Below, piece after piece: positions 1 through 10,056 of a stretch of DNA of 64,000 nt (position 1 is its first letter; each line of letters starts with the position of its first letter). The stretch is taken from the NCBI GenBank assembly GCA_907164885.2, contig OU015490.1, forward strand, positions 18,596,792-18,660,791, written 5' to 3'. The translations under genes were made by a program, and so were the position numbers. The notes below the pieces were generated by a model. It ran no database searches, had not been told where the DNA came from, and saw only the letters and a program-made list of their open reading frames with translations. Origin of the DNA: Dolomedes plantarius (lineage: Eukaryota > Arthropoda > Arachnida > Araneae > Dolomedidae).

Positions 1-540
1 AACTGCCCGGAAAAACGGACACATACAACAGGTGTTACATGCTCGCGAGCGATTTGGCCTCGGGCCGGACGCAAGGCCGCCGAAACGAAACGGAGGACGT
101 AGGCAGTCAGCTGATTGGCACGCGTTCGGAAAAGTGGTCCAGAAACCCAGATAGCCGCGGCCGACCACGGTCCGTCGGCGGCAAGCAAGGATCCCGGTTA
201 TCGCTCGGTCAGACAGTGGCAGAGCTTTAGAAAAAAAATGGCCACGATTCCGAGCTAGCAAAAAACAGTGCTCAACCTCTTCTGGGGCGACTGACGTGCA
301 CGTTTGGCTTTCTCGAAATCGAAATTATTTTCACCGGGAAAGAAGGGAAAAAAAAAAAAATGGAAACTGTGCACTACCGAATCAGCGCTTCTGAAACTTT
401 TTTTCATTTGTGTATGACCCCCTTTTTATAATCGAGATATTTTTCGCGACCCCAGGGAATAAGGTTCTAATGATTAAATATTTTCTCAAAAATAAATTAT
501 TTCTTTGGTAAACAATATACATATGAAAAATCATAAACGT
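1..540. other. GC-richer left edge, no gene recognised
   Basis: The first ~330 bases are clearly richer in G, C and CpG than the AT-rich DNA that follows. A 63-codon open frame at 39-230 (+) shows no recognisable domain, hydrophobic signal or motif. The stretch could be an untranslated exon or promoter of a host gene to the left, but no core promoter or splice signal decides this. From 330 on it is ordinary A/T-rich DNA with poly-A runs. Confidence 0.3.
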
Positions 541-648
541 AGAGTGCTTCTAACTTTTTTTTTCGGGGGGGGGGGGGGGGGGCGGCACGAATTGAATTCA
601 GTTACGACTCTCCTCAGCGCATTGACTACCGGTCGGTCCTTAAAATAT
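541..648 (+). repeat. Short dispersed repeat with a G-run, copy 1
   Basis: The block GTGCTTCT, a T-run, a long G-run, then GGCACGAATTGAATTCA and TCCTTAAAATAT recurs in reverse orientation at 13362-13460, where the G-run is a C-rich tract. The two copies match over about 90 bases outside the homopolymer. I see no coding capacity. It is probably the end of an unidentified element; superfamily unknown. Confidence 0.55.
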
Positions 649-654
649 AAAATA

Positions 655-1392
655 CTAGCTGAATACCCGCACTTCGCTACGGAGTACATTCAAATTAAAT
701 ACAACGGTCAATGTATGCAATTAATGCCTAAATAAATAAATATGTAAAAAAATATAAAAAAAATCGCAAGGGATATTTTTATAGACAAAATAATGTAGAA
801 GAAAATATTCGAATTAAATCCAATAGGACATACTAAAGAATATAGTACAGTGAATACACTATACTTTGGGGAACTTATCTTTTACTGTATTTTATTATTT
901 TTTTGGATAATGTCCAATCGTCTGCCGCATTAGCAAGAAAAAAAAAATTTTTTTTTGTCTATTTCGTTGTTATGATCGTGACGATAAATTTATTTAAAGT
1001 ACCAGATAAAGAAATCACGTGATCGGCATTTAATAAATTAAATTCTAAAAATAAATCTTTAAAAATTCACCAAAAATCAGAAAATAGAGGCGGAAAAGAT
1101 TTCGTTTAAAAGGAATTTTTAGGATCTATCTCGTGATGTAAATTTTATAACCCTCAAATTATTATTTTAAATGCAAACTTAAAAAAAGTTACTAAAACAG
1201 CTTAAAAATTTAATTTAAAAAAGTCTAAGAAGAATTTTTCAGAAATCTTTCTTAGTGCACCCCTACGCTATGAGAAGTATCGCCATGCAAAATTTCAGCC
1301 CTTTAGGTCCAGCGGTTTGGTCTGTGCGTTGTATGTCAGTCAGTCAGTGAATGAATGAATGAGTCAGTTACGGAACTGTTTTATATATATAA
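655..1392 (-). mobile_element. Helitron family A, non-autonomous copy
   Basis: Read on the minus strand it ends (at 655) with the Helitron 3' signature: a short hairpin around CCGTAGCGAAG, then a CTAG terminus followed by T. Its other end (~1392) has TATATATAAAACAGTTCCG, tandem GACT/TGAATGAA repeats and the conserved CAAACCGCTGGACC block. The same ends recur about ten times in the window. There is no open frame. Family membership rests on shared termini and interior; the Helitron class is confirmed by the helicase fragment in the copy at 56612-57412. Confidence 0.85.
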
Positions 1393-1716
1393 ATACTTTT
1401 TATATTTTTTTTAATGAATTATCCCATCAACTTGAAAGAAAATGAATTTAATTGTAAGTTAACTTGCGTTTAACTTTCCTTCCCCGTCCCGGCCGATAGA
1501 TGGCTGCACCAATCTACAAAACAAAATTAACTGAAAAATAATTCAATCCTGCTTAAAGATGGCTAAAATTATTAAAAGAATGCATTGTCATCGTGTTCTG
1601 AGCTATTCTAAAAGTTTCAAATGTCTAGCTAGTCGGGAAGTGAGTTAAAAATCGATTGCAAGATTTGTACTGGACAAACAAACAAGAAAGTGAGTTAATA
1701 AAAACATGTAAAAAAA
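1393..1716 (+). repeat. Dispersed repeat family E, 5'-truncated copy
   Basis: Contains the family hallmarks in order: GATGAATTATCCCATC-like block, CCCGGCCGATAGATGGCTGC, CATCGTGTTCTGAGCTATTC, TCTAGCTAGTCGGGAAGT, a CAAACA-rich tract and the end AATAAAAACATG. Its missing first part coincides with the end of the neighbouring Helitron A. No coding potential. Family E recurs at 6.1-7.2, 9.1-9.6, 11.8, 12.9, 15.9, 16.4, 37.0 and 51.5 kb. Confidence 0.75.
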
Positions 1717-1876
1717 TTAATTATAAAATTTTAATTATAAAGTAATCACCACAGGTAGGCTGTTATTTTCTCCCGAAAGTTCTATAGCATGACTTCAACT
1801 GACAAAACTAAAATGCGCTACTTAACGAATTTGGTGCCCTGGTTTTTTTTTTTTTTATAAAGAGAGTCTTAAACCT

Positions 1877-2289
1877 TTAACCCTTCTGCGGGCGCGCCCG
1901 TGTACAAAGTGCAACATTTTTGTAATTTTGAATGGTTTGTTTTTACAAGTAAGGTTCGAATGTTCTAAGCAGTTTCTATTTATAGCTACACCCTTTCTAA
2001 TGCAGGTCTGATTTTCTGACCCTCGTATTCCTTTCCATTCATTGTCAGTCGTGATTTAACCGCGGTAAACCAGCGATTATACTGGATTGCAATACGACAA
2101 AATTATGAGTTGTTGTAGTCGATCAAATTTGCAGCTACTACATGGTATCCCGCATATCACGAAGATGGACAGTCTCGTTGTTTTTTAGGTTTTGGGACAT
2201 AATAGGAATCGATTCGCAAGTTGTCCTTAGATGCATTAAACCGGACAGTTTTGAAATAAGACGATCGTATCTGCATTCTTTGGCCTTTA

Positions 2290-2331
<42 letters not shown>

Positions 2332-3180
2332 CAGTTCCGTAACTGACTCATTCATTCACTGACTGACATACAACGCACAGACCAAACCGCTGGACCTAAA
2401 GGGCTGACATTTTGCATGGCGATTCTTCTTATAGTGTAAGGGTGCACTAAGAAAGATTTTTCAAAAATTCTTCTTAGATTTTTTTAAATTAAATTTTTAA
2501 GTTGTTTTTTAAACTTTTTTTACGTTTGCATTTAAAATAATACATTGAGGGTTATAAAATTTATATCACGAGAAAGAGCATAAAAATTTCTTCAAAATGA
2601 AATTTTTTTCGAATTTTTACCTCCATTTCCTGATTTTTGGTGAATTTTTAAAGATTCATTTTTAGAATTTAATTTATTAAATGCCGATCACGCGATTTCT
2701 TTTTCTGGTACTTTCAATAAATTTATCGTCACGTGCGTAACAACTAAATAGACAAAAAAAATATTTTTTTGTCTTTCTAATTCAGCAGACGATTGGATAT
2801 TATCCAAAAAAAATGCATATCCCTTACGATTTTTTTATAAATATATATATATAGATAGATATATATTTTACATCAATTGTATACATTGATCATCGCATTT
2901 ATTATAAATATATATATTTATTTTTTGGCATAAATTGCATACGTTGACCGTTGTATTTAATTTGAATGTACTCCGTAGCGAAGCGCGGGTTTTCAGCTAG
3001 TTATAAATATAGCTCAATATTATCAACATTTTATAGCTTGTCATAAAATGCAGAATTAATATTTTCAATTTGAAAAAAGAAAGTTTATTACAAAAGGAAT
3101 AAGGTTAAAAGAGACGTTGCACTTTATGCAACGCGCGCCGGCTGGTGTACCAAAAATTGACGCGCCCGCTGAAGGGTTAA
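1877..3180 (+). mobile_element. piggyBac-like non-autonomous element, copy 1 (split by a Helitron)
   Basis: It is bounded by TTAA at 1877-1880 and 3177-3180, the target site of piggyBac elements. The inner ends are inverted: CCCTTCTGCGGGCGCGCC on the left and, read in reverse, CCCTTCAGCGGGCGCG on the right. Removing Helitron A (2291-3000) leaves about 590 bp without an open frame. A second copy lies inverted at 52955-55266. The assignment rests on TTAA plus C-rich inverted ends; no transposase is present. Confidence 0.8.
2291..3000 (+). mobile_element. Helitron family A inserted in the piggyBac-like element
   Basis: It starts TCTATATATA within a (TA)n run and ends GCGGGTTTTCAGCTAG followed by T. 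Comparison with the other piggyBac-like copy (54550-54570, read in reverse: GGCCTTTAATTATAAATA) shows the uninterrupted sequence and places the insertion between A and T, as expected for Helitrons, without a long target duplication. An internal A/T microsatellite sits about 130 bp before the 3' end. No coding frame. Confidence 0.88.
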
Positions 3181-3815
3181 ACTCTTCAATTAATATGATT
3201 ACTAAAATTCGTTCAGCATACTGTTGTAAAGTTTTCATTACATAAAAAAAAAATTGAATGAAAAATTCTTGACAGAAACGATAATAACGATCAAAATATT
3301 TAAACCTCCATCACTAGTCTGTTGATTTTGGCTGTAACGGTCATCTGTGCCATTCGGAGGCAAAACAAACACCGCGATGCATAAATACCGAGCGGTCTGT
3401 CATCTGCATCCACCCTTTTCCAAGCGAAGAAACGAGCGGGTCAAGAAACTTCGCGTTATGCGATAACCGACCGATGAAAAGACGATGCTTACAGCGATTA
3501 CATAAAAAATAGAGCCGTTCTGCTCCGTTTAGATTTGCCAAAACTTGGGAAAGACCGAAAACAAACATCGCCTTACGCTAGCTGACGGGAAGTAGCGTCA
3601 AAAATGCACGCAACTCGGCAACTCCTACCCCGATTTTAGCGAATCTTGCTACATCTTGTCCGTACAACGATATCTGTGTGATGACGACTCCTAGACAACA
3701 GTGATACAAGTTAATTTTCTTTATAGTCTCTAAACAAGCCACAAGTAATACAAGCAGTAGTTAGGCTTGTAACCACTTCCTGCCTACAAGCAGCAGTTAC
3801 AAGCCTAACTGCTGC
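3181..3815. other. Intergenic stretch with a strong hairpin
   Basis: No gene or known element is seen in 3181-3740. At about 3749-3816 two ~22-base arms (AAGCAGTAGTTAGGCTTGTA and its near-perfect complement) pair with one mismatch around a ~24-base loop. The right arm touches the TTAA of the following MITE. It could be a relic of a foldback element or simply a cruciform-forming repeat. Confidence 0.5.
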
Positions 3816-4067
3816 TTAACCCTTTCAGGGCCAACAACCTCCACCGTTTGCAAGGTGCAGAATTTTCCCCCTGATTGTTTTTAACCTAAAGAATCTTGAA
3901 AAACTTTCCAATTAAAGGTTGCAACATGTTTTTACTTCTTTAAATTGATAACAGATGGCAGTACTAACCACTTTTCTGCTCATTTAACTGGAATACATTG
4001 AATGCAAGTGAAAAAAAGACTAGATTTAGGTGTTTGCACTGTGACACGGCGCCCCTCAGAGGGTTAA
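3816..4067. mobile_element. 252-bp TTAA-flanked MITE (piggyBac-type)
   Basis: TTAA at 3816-3819 and 4064-4067 flanks inverted ends CCCTTTCAGGGC and, in reverse, CCCTCTGAGGGGCG. No open frame. The TTAA target and CCCT start fit piggyBac-derived MITEs; the interior is unrelated to the larger piggyBac-like element at 1877-3180. Confidence 0.7.
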
Positions 4068-4071
4068 GGCA

Positions 4072-5190
4072 AAATCTGATGACTTTAGGCAAAAGTCCTC
4101 AGATTTGACTCAATACGTACAGCCACAATGACGGGCCTGCAATTCGCTCAACAGCAGACGAGTTCCGACTAAGAAATTTAGTAACTTTAGGAGGACATAC
4201 AAACTTTAGTACCCCAGTACGGCATACTTATATACCCTTGGCGACATTCTCGATTGTCATGGAAAGGGAAAATTGCCCTACTCCATAACCACGCCACGTA
4301 GACGAAATCGGACTGGTTTACCGGACACCCAAAGAGTCGCCAAATACGTCACCGATTTCGCTAAAATTTTCGAAAATTTCGCCAAAAGGGTCACTTATTG
4401 AAATTATCGCTCAATGACAATAAATAAACGGTATTGAACAAAAAATAAACATAAATTAAGGAGATATAAATAACATTAACAAATGTTTAGAAATATTGAC
4501 AGTTATTTACAGCACTACTAACTTCACTGGTACATTGACTGGCCATTTTAGCATCGTTGAATCACAGATAAACAAGCCCAGAGTTCTAGTATTAGGTTAA
4601 CAGTTAAGATGCAGGAGGTTGAAGGCAGAATCGATAAAGCAGCCCCCCCCCCCCCCGAAAAAAAAGCAGTAGTACGAATACTTCTCAAACTTCGTGAATA
4701 AACGATGCACCATATGCTAAAGCTACAGTTAAATTCTTTCATTGCTGTTTGGCCACACACACCCATCGAAGAAGTTGGTTTTTTTATCCCCTATTTCTTT
4801 TTCTCCTTTTCGCCCAAGTTTCGTCCCGGTGTTGGCAACACGCCCGGAAGGACCTCGCCTCGCCGTTATATAACGCATTCCATCCGCGTTCGATTTTTGC
4901 TCCGCGAAAGGGAAAACGTCGACGCGGCGGAATTCGAGAGAGAGCAAGAAAAAGAGGAGCTAACGGGACCCCGTTCGTTCTCAAGGTCCCGGAATAGTTT
5001 AAGAGCACGCAACCAGTTCTCTTTTTTAACGGTAGCGGACAATTACCAGTTCGCGGAACGTTAAAATAAAAGAAAAAAAGATTTAGACATTTAAAACGAG
5101 TCGCTACAGCTGCAGTTTTTCCCACCTAACAAGTTAATTTACCTTTCAGCCAAGCGCGACGGTTCTCCCGCACTTTTCAGGGGCATAGTC
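4072..5190. other. No gene; hairpin and a GC-rich island
   Basis: At 4072-4106 AATCTGATGACTTT and AAAAGTCCTCAGATT form a short hairpin. At about 4630-4680 there is a C-run. From ~4780 to 5160 the DNA is GC- and CpG-rich, with a TATATAA box at ~4867 that could belong to a host promoter. Open frames on both strands here overlap and contradict each other, and none resembles a known protein, so I do not call a gene. Confidence 0.35.
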
Positions 5191-5191
5191 G

Positions 5192-5873
5192 CAGTGGCGT
5201 AGCGAGCATACCTGGCGCCCGGGGCACGATACCTTTGCGGCTCCCCCCCCCCCGAAAAACATATAGTAATATAATATATAGACCCTATATTGGCGCCCCC
5301 CGATAAAAATATAATAACATAATATATAGACCTTATATTGGCAACCCCCCCCCCCCCCGAAAAGCATATAGTAACATAATATATAGACCTTATGTTGGTG
5401 CCCTCCCCGAAAAACATATAGTAATATAATATGTAGATCTTATATTGGCGGCGCTCCCCCCCCCCCAAAAAAAAATAGTAAAATAATATATAGATCTTAT
5501 ACTGGCGACCTCCCCCAAAAACAGTAATATAATATATAGACCTTATATTGGTGCCCTCCCCGAAAAACATATAGTAATATAATAAGTAGATCTTATATTG
5601 GCGGCGCCCCCCCCCAAAAAATATAGTAAAATAATATATATATCTTATATTGGCGCCCTCCCCAAAAAACATATAGTAATATAATATATAGACCTTATAT
5701 TGGTGCCTTCCCCTGAAAAACATATAGTAATATAATATATAGACCTTATGTTAGCAACCCCCTCGAAAACATATAGTAATATAATATATAGATCTTACAT
5801 TGGCGCCCCTCTGCGAGTGGCGCCCGGGGCATGATAGACCCCTTGCCCCCCCCCCCCCTTTGCTACGCCACTG
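5192..5873. mobile_element. hAT-type MITE carrying a minisatellite
   Basis: Ends CAGTGGCGTAGCGAGC and, in reverse, CAGTGGCGTAGCAAAG form terminal inverted repeats, flanked by near-identical 8-base target copies CATAGTCG / CAGAGTCG. An 8-bp duplication and a CAGTG-type end indicate the hAT superfamily. Almost the whole interior is a tandem array (5260-5814). The related TIR also ends the element at 54913-55209. No transposase is present. Confidence 0.85.
5260..5814. repeat. ~50-bp minisatellite, about 11 units
   Basis: The unit is CATATAGTAATATAATATA, then TAGACCTTATATTGGCGCC and a variable C-run with CGAAAAA. I count about eleven diverged units. Unit variants (GACC versus GATC, GGCGCC versus GGTGCC versus GGCGGC) alternate, which suggests higher-order duplication of blocks. 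Long open frames on the minus strand are an artefact of the repeat, not a gene. Confidence 0.85.
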
Positions 5874-6118
5874 CAGAGTCGGGTAGACATATAGCCAGCC
5901 CTAACGATTAAAAATAACAATCTGACGCAGTGAGCTTTCCGTAACCAAGATGATTTACAAAACAAAGTTATGGCAACTTAGGGAATTGATAGAGGAAGTT
6001 TTTGATGTATTAAGGTTGCTGCGTACTGACCCTGTTGGATTCGCTCACGTCCATGTGAACGTATGGGGAAAATGTGTCTACTATTGTGACAGCACCATAA
6101 ATGCTAATCATCCAATAA

Positions 6119-7173
6119 TAATTACAAGATAAAAAGAACTTTTTATATACCATGCTTTTAAATTTTCTGTTGAATCATATTGTAGCGTAACGATAGGTAA
6201 ATAAGGCAATTCTCTGAGGCCTTTTTTAAAATTACTACTATTGGATCCAAAACTAAGAAAAGACAGAGTCCTAATTAAAAGGCAAAGGCCAATTTTTTTT
6301 TAAACAAAAACTTAACAATTTATTTACAAAAAAAAATTAACCTTAAAAGGTACAAAATAATTAGTTTAAGTGCAGATTCACAATACAGGCTCCGGGACCC
6401 AGCTCGGCCCAAAAACAGGAGCTCCTAAAAAACACGTCTGTCCGGGCTGGACGTTACAGGCCCATCTCTCTCAAAAATACCAAGTCTCTCCCTCTCGGCT
6501 TGAAACTCCGGGGTCAGTCTTCTTGGAAATAGTTTTTTCACAACCGGGCGGGCCGGCAGATTATCGGCTGACAGCTCTTCTTAACGCGGAAACTTTATTA
6601 CATTCCATTATCGCTAGGAAAGACAGCTTTACGACGGTGATGGCAAACGTTTCTGTTTTTCCAAACAGTTACCCCCCACAACTTGTTAGGGAAACCGCTA
6701 TCTCTGGGATTAACTTTCAGGCCAAAAGTGTTCTAAAAGGGCATTCCTAGAACTTTTTATTTACCATGTTTTTAAATTTTCTGTTGAATCCTATAAACTT
6801 GACAATTCTATGTATTAATAAATAATTAAAAAAAAATTTTTTTTGATGAATTATCCCATCCACTTGAAAGAAAATGAAGTTAATTGGAAGTTAGCTGGCG
6901 TTTAACTTTTCGTTCCCGTCCCGGCCGATAGAGGGCTGCACCAGTCTACAAAACAAAATGAACTGAAAATGGATTCAAACTTGCTTAAAGATGGGTAAAA
7001 GTATTAAAATAATGCGTCGTCATCGTGTTCCGAGCTATTCTAAAAGTTTCAAATCTCTAGTTAGTCGGGAAGTTAGTTAAAAATCGATTGCAAGATTTGT
7101 ACAGGACAAACACACAAACACACAAACAATCAAACAAACAAGAAAGCGAGTTAATAAATACATGGTAAAAATA
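6119..7173 (+). repeat. Family E copy with a 0.57-kb insertion flanked by a repeated end
   Basis: An E start (AATTACAAGATAAAAAGAAC to TGTTGAATCATAT) lies at 6119-6182. An almost identical start (AACTTTTTATTTACCATG to GTTGAATCCTAT) recurs at ~6750 and continues through the complete E body to 7173. The unrelated 6183-6749 piece therefore sits between two E 5' ends, as if a partial E duplicated around it or two E copies recombined. All of it lies within F copy 1. Confidence 0.6.
6370..6750 (+). other. Unrecognised 126-codon open frame, doubtful gene
   Basis: An open frame of 126 codons with balanced composition stands out from its AT-rich surroundings. I recognise no domain, signal peptide or membrane segment. 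Upstream is an A/T tract resembling a reversed polyadenylation region (ATTTATTTACAAA at ~6318), so the transcribed strand could equally be the minus strand. It lies between two family E ends and is probably part of an unidentified element rather than a host gene. The last codons overlap the second E copy. Confidence 0.15.
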
Positions 7174-7495
7174 GTATTTGCAAATAGAAAACTTTTCTGC
7201 TTCTTGCGACACGATTCTTTTCATAAATGGCTTCCACCAGAGGAATTGACGTGCGTTTAAAACACACTACAGCAGATTTTTCAAAGAATGATTTAAATTT
7301 TAAATTATCATTTGCATTTTTTTTAAATGAAAAAAGCCGCAAAATGTAAAATTTCTTTCTCTATTACGCAGTACAATTTTTTTTAAAAAAAGTGTCCTTA
7401 AATCCAATTCGGCCACCCTTGGATCCATTTTCTCCATAGGTTAACATGGCGTTGAGCGAATCCAATAGGGAAAATACACAGCAGCTTTAACACTT

Positions 7496-7779
7496 ACTGG
7501 ATTAGCTCACCTCCATGTTAACCTATGGCGAAAATGGGTTCAAGGATTTCAAACTTGGATGGACAGATTTTAACAACATAGAGTCACGTTCCTCCGTAAC
7601 GGTCCCTTGGAGAGCAAAATTTCAGACGCTAAAACCGTCCGTCAATCCGTCCTAGCGAGTTATAATTTTGGCAGCGCGCCAAACCCAGTCTGTATCGCTT
7701 GGACAAGTAGGAAACAGTTAAGCAGAGAAGTACCAAAATCCGTTAAAATTTTGAGATATATGTATATACATACGTAAAC

Positions 7780-7841
<62 letters not shown>

Positions 7842-8047
7842 AAAGAGGTAAGCAATGATATGTAATTCTACATAAATAACCCACGGTAGTTCCGTTAGAA
7901 GACCTGAAATTTTTTTTAATGAAAAATGCCTCAAGATGTAAAATTTCTTTCTCTATTACGCAGAACAATTTTTTATTCGGCCATCTTTGGTCACATTTTC
8001 TCCATAGCTTAACATGGAGGTGTGCGAATCCAATAGGGTTAGTATAC
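7496..8047. repeat. Family F copy 2, rearranged, with (TA)n tract
   Basis: Starts CTGGATTAGCTCACCTCC ... TGTTAACCTATGG and ends with the reverse complement (CCATAGCTTAACATGG ... CGAATCCAATAGGGTTAG). The middle is replaced by repeat G (7565-7760) and a (TA)n tract at about 7782-7839. The side matching TACGCAGAACAATTTT confirms family F. No gene. Confidence 0.6.
7565..7760. repeat. Dispersed repeat G, copy 1
   Basis: The segment with TCCTCCGTAACGGTCC, AAAACCGTCCGTCAATCCGT and GCAGCGCGCCAAACCCAGTC reappears in inverse orientation at 43370-43560 at high identity. No terminal structure is clear. Function unknown. Confidence 0.6.
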
Positions 8048-8637
8048 AGCAGCCTTAACACTGAATTCAATAATTATTTATTTATCCGAATGTTGCAATA
8101 GACCCTTGTAATAGGTCATGGGGTTACGAAACAGCTAAAAAAATATGTTTGCTCGATTCAATATCGATAGCACTGTCGATTCCCACGACCAATTACTATG
8201 CAAACCAGTAACCCGCATTATTCGACGTCATTCTGTTTTGCGTATCAGGCGTTCGACTTTCCTCGCAGTTTGATTACTATTTCGTTTTGTCGAACAGCGA
8301 GTGCGCACTGCATACTGATGACTTATTTCCGATTGTTGATGTTTTAGTTAATGTTAGTAAACGTTATTGCTTTCTAGATGACCTGATTATCGAATCGTTT
8401 GGAGGAAGGTATTTTCCTCGCTTTACTTTCCCCGCCAGATCGGATTAGAAATGAAATACGTATTTCTGGCGTGACCAAAATATATTGAATCAAACACTTA
8501 ATTTTTTTTAATAGGCAATGCTGGAGTCATTTCATGGTTCTATTGGGAAATTCTGCTAAACCTGTAATTTCAGCTTTTTTTTTTTGCTCCAATGACGAAA
8601 GGCTAAATCTAGCTGAATACGGAGGAGTTTATAAAAA
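8048..8637. other. No gene seen
   Basis: The first ~90 bases resemble sequence that also flanks family F at 42400-42470 (AATAATTATTTATTTATC ... GCAATAGAC). The rest is low-copy AT-rich DNA without an open frame or inverted structure that I can support. Confidence 0.4.
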
Positions 8638-9055
8638 ATAGCCGGGCTTCGCCTAGCTACGCTGAAGCCATCCGTGTAACATATTTATGTACTTCGGGCC
8701 CCACAAAAGAAAAAAAGGCCTACAAATGTATTAAATTCAAGTCAAATTCCCGTCAATTTTCATTCCCGTCGCTGCCGACAGATGGCTGCACCATACTGGA
8801 TATAGATGATTTGATTTCTCAGCGGTGGAGTGATTTTAGAATTAGAATATCTCTAAAACTATTGAATTAACAGAATAACTGTACGCAGAAAAAAATTATC
8901 AATTTTCAAAGCTCTTTCCAAATATGTAACATTTATGTACTTTCATGAGAAAAAAAATACACCGATTTGTGTATTTGTCGGCCTTTTTTTTTGGATGAGT
9001 GAGACCCGGAGACGTGACGGTCAGGTGACCCGACAAATACGTCTGTTACTTTATT
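8638..9055 (-). mobile_element. Helitron family C, short copy (tentative)
   Basis: The left edge GCCGGGCTTCGCC resembles the 3' end of the family C copy at 30526 (CTAGCCGGGCTTTGCCCAGC), but its CTAG is decayed. The interior block TCTCTAAAACTATTGAATTAACAG ... TGTACGCAGAAAA ... TTATGTACTTTCATGA matches two places in that copy (30.8 and 31.7 kb). The right boundary is placed at ATTTATATAT by analogy and is uncertain. Confidence 0.5.
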
Positions 9056-9070
9056 TATATATATTTATAT

Positions 9071-9570
9071 ATTTTTACCATGTTTTTATTAACTTGATTT
9101 CTTGTTTGTTTTTGTTTGTGTTTGCCCCTTACAAATCTTGCAATCGATTTTTAACTAACTTCCCGACTAGCTAGACATTTGAAACTTTTGGAATAGCTCA
9201 GAACACGATGACAATGCATTCTTTCGATACTTTTAGCAAAAAAAAAATCCGCAAGGTGGCGCTTCGATCGAATTCAATGCTTGCACTTTTGCGTAACGGC
9301 GTTTGACGATTTTGAAAACGGAATACATGTGAATTTAGTTTGTTTACAAAAATATTGTGCGGAAAATTCAAAAAAAAAATTATAAAAATTAAAAGTTTAT
9401 AAAGTCTGTGGATAGTGGAAACGACTAAAAAGTGATTAAAATTAAATGAAAGAAAGTGAAAAAGAATAATTAAGTGAAGGTTTGTGCCATTAAGACAGAA
9501 TTGTGAAGTTTATATGATTCAACAAAAAATTTAAAGTCGTGGTACATAAAAAGTTCTTTTTATCTTGTAA
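9071..9570 (-). repeat. Family E, long variant
   Basis: A complete E copy in reverse, ending TTCTTTTTATCTTGTAA. It carries an extra internal segment (CGCAAGGTGGCGCTTCG ... TAAAGTCTGTGGATAGTGG) also present in the copy at 15911-16429, so E has at least two length variants. Its end is cut exactly where Helitron B begins; the continuation TTATTA resumes at 10051. Confidence 0.75.
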
Positions 9571-10050
9571 CTAGCGGTCCGTCCCGACTTTGTCCGGGTT
9601 GAACAAAATATTATACCAATAAATTTCCAGTTGATAGCCAATAAATTGTTAATCTTTTTTTACATTAATAATAACCTAAATAATACCTTAAATTGATATT
9701 ACGTCAGTTAATAATTAAAATTAATTTTTTAAAAGAAAAAAGCATGCCGGAGAACGGCTAGGTTCGAACCCCTAACGTCAGAACAGAAGCCCACCGCTAT
9801 AGCACCACGCTAAGGATCGTTGAAGACTTCGGCACAAAAAGCGGTAGAGGACAGTAGCGGTAACAATGGAGATTGTTAGGATTAAGCCCCTAACTTTATT
9901 TCTACTAATCAGATATACATAATATATAGCCTATGTCCATCTGGAATAATGTACCTTTCAAACAGTGAAGGAATTTTTGAAATAGGTGCAGTGGTTCCGG
10001 AGATTACCCTCCACGTACAAAATCGCTCTCTCTTTATATATAAGTATAGA
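9571..10050 (-). mobile_element. Helitron family B, complete ~480-bp copy
   Basis: On the minus strand it starts TCTATACTTATATATAAAG and ends GGACCGCTAG. Just before the end lies the palindromic CCCGGACAAAGTCGGG. It is inserted between A and T of a family E end (GTAA/TTATTA), without target duplication, as Helitrons do. The centre holds a tRNA-like B box (GGTTCGAAC, read plus-strand at ~9762) next to an A-box-like stretch. No open frame for a helicase. Confidence 0.85.
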
Positions 10051-10056
10051 TTATTA

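Larger units (their letters stand above)
6021..7475 (-). repeat. Dispersed family F, copy 1, split by a nested insertion
   Basis: Both ends carry the same ~40-base inverted end (CCTGTTGGATTCGCTCACG ... and in reverse CCCTATTGGATTCGCTCAAC), followed by the block around TGTTAACCTATGG. The interior (TTTGCAAATAGAAAACTTTTC ... TACGCAGTACAATTTT) matches the intact copy at 41964-42399. Positions 6119-7173 are foreign. No coding frame. The superfamily cannot be decided. Confidence 0.65.

Noticed and set aside
4705..5125. Overlapping open frames on both strands in a GC-rich island
   Set aside because: Four mutually overlapping frames without recognisable features; GC-rich DNA has few stops. No basis to choose one.
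5139..5723. 194-codon minus-strand open frame with repeated Tyr/Gly blocks
   Set aside because: It is the translation of the ~50-bp minisatellite inside a hAT MITE; no start context, no domain, and the frame exists because the unit lengths happen to avoid stops.
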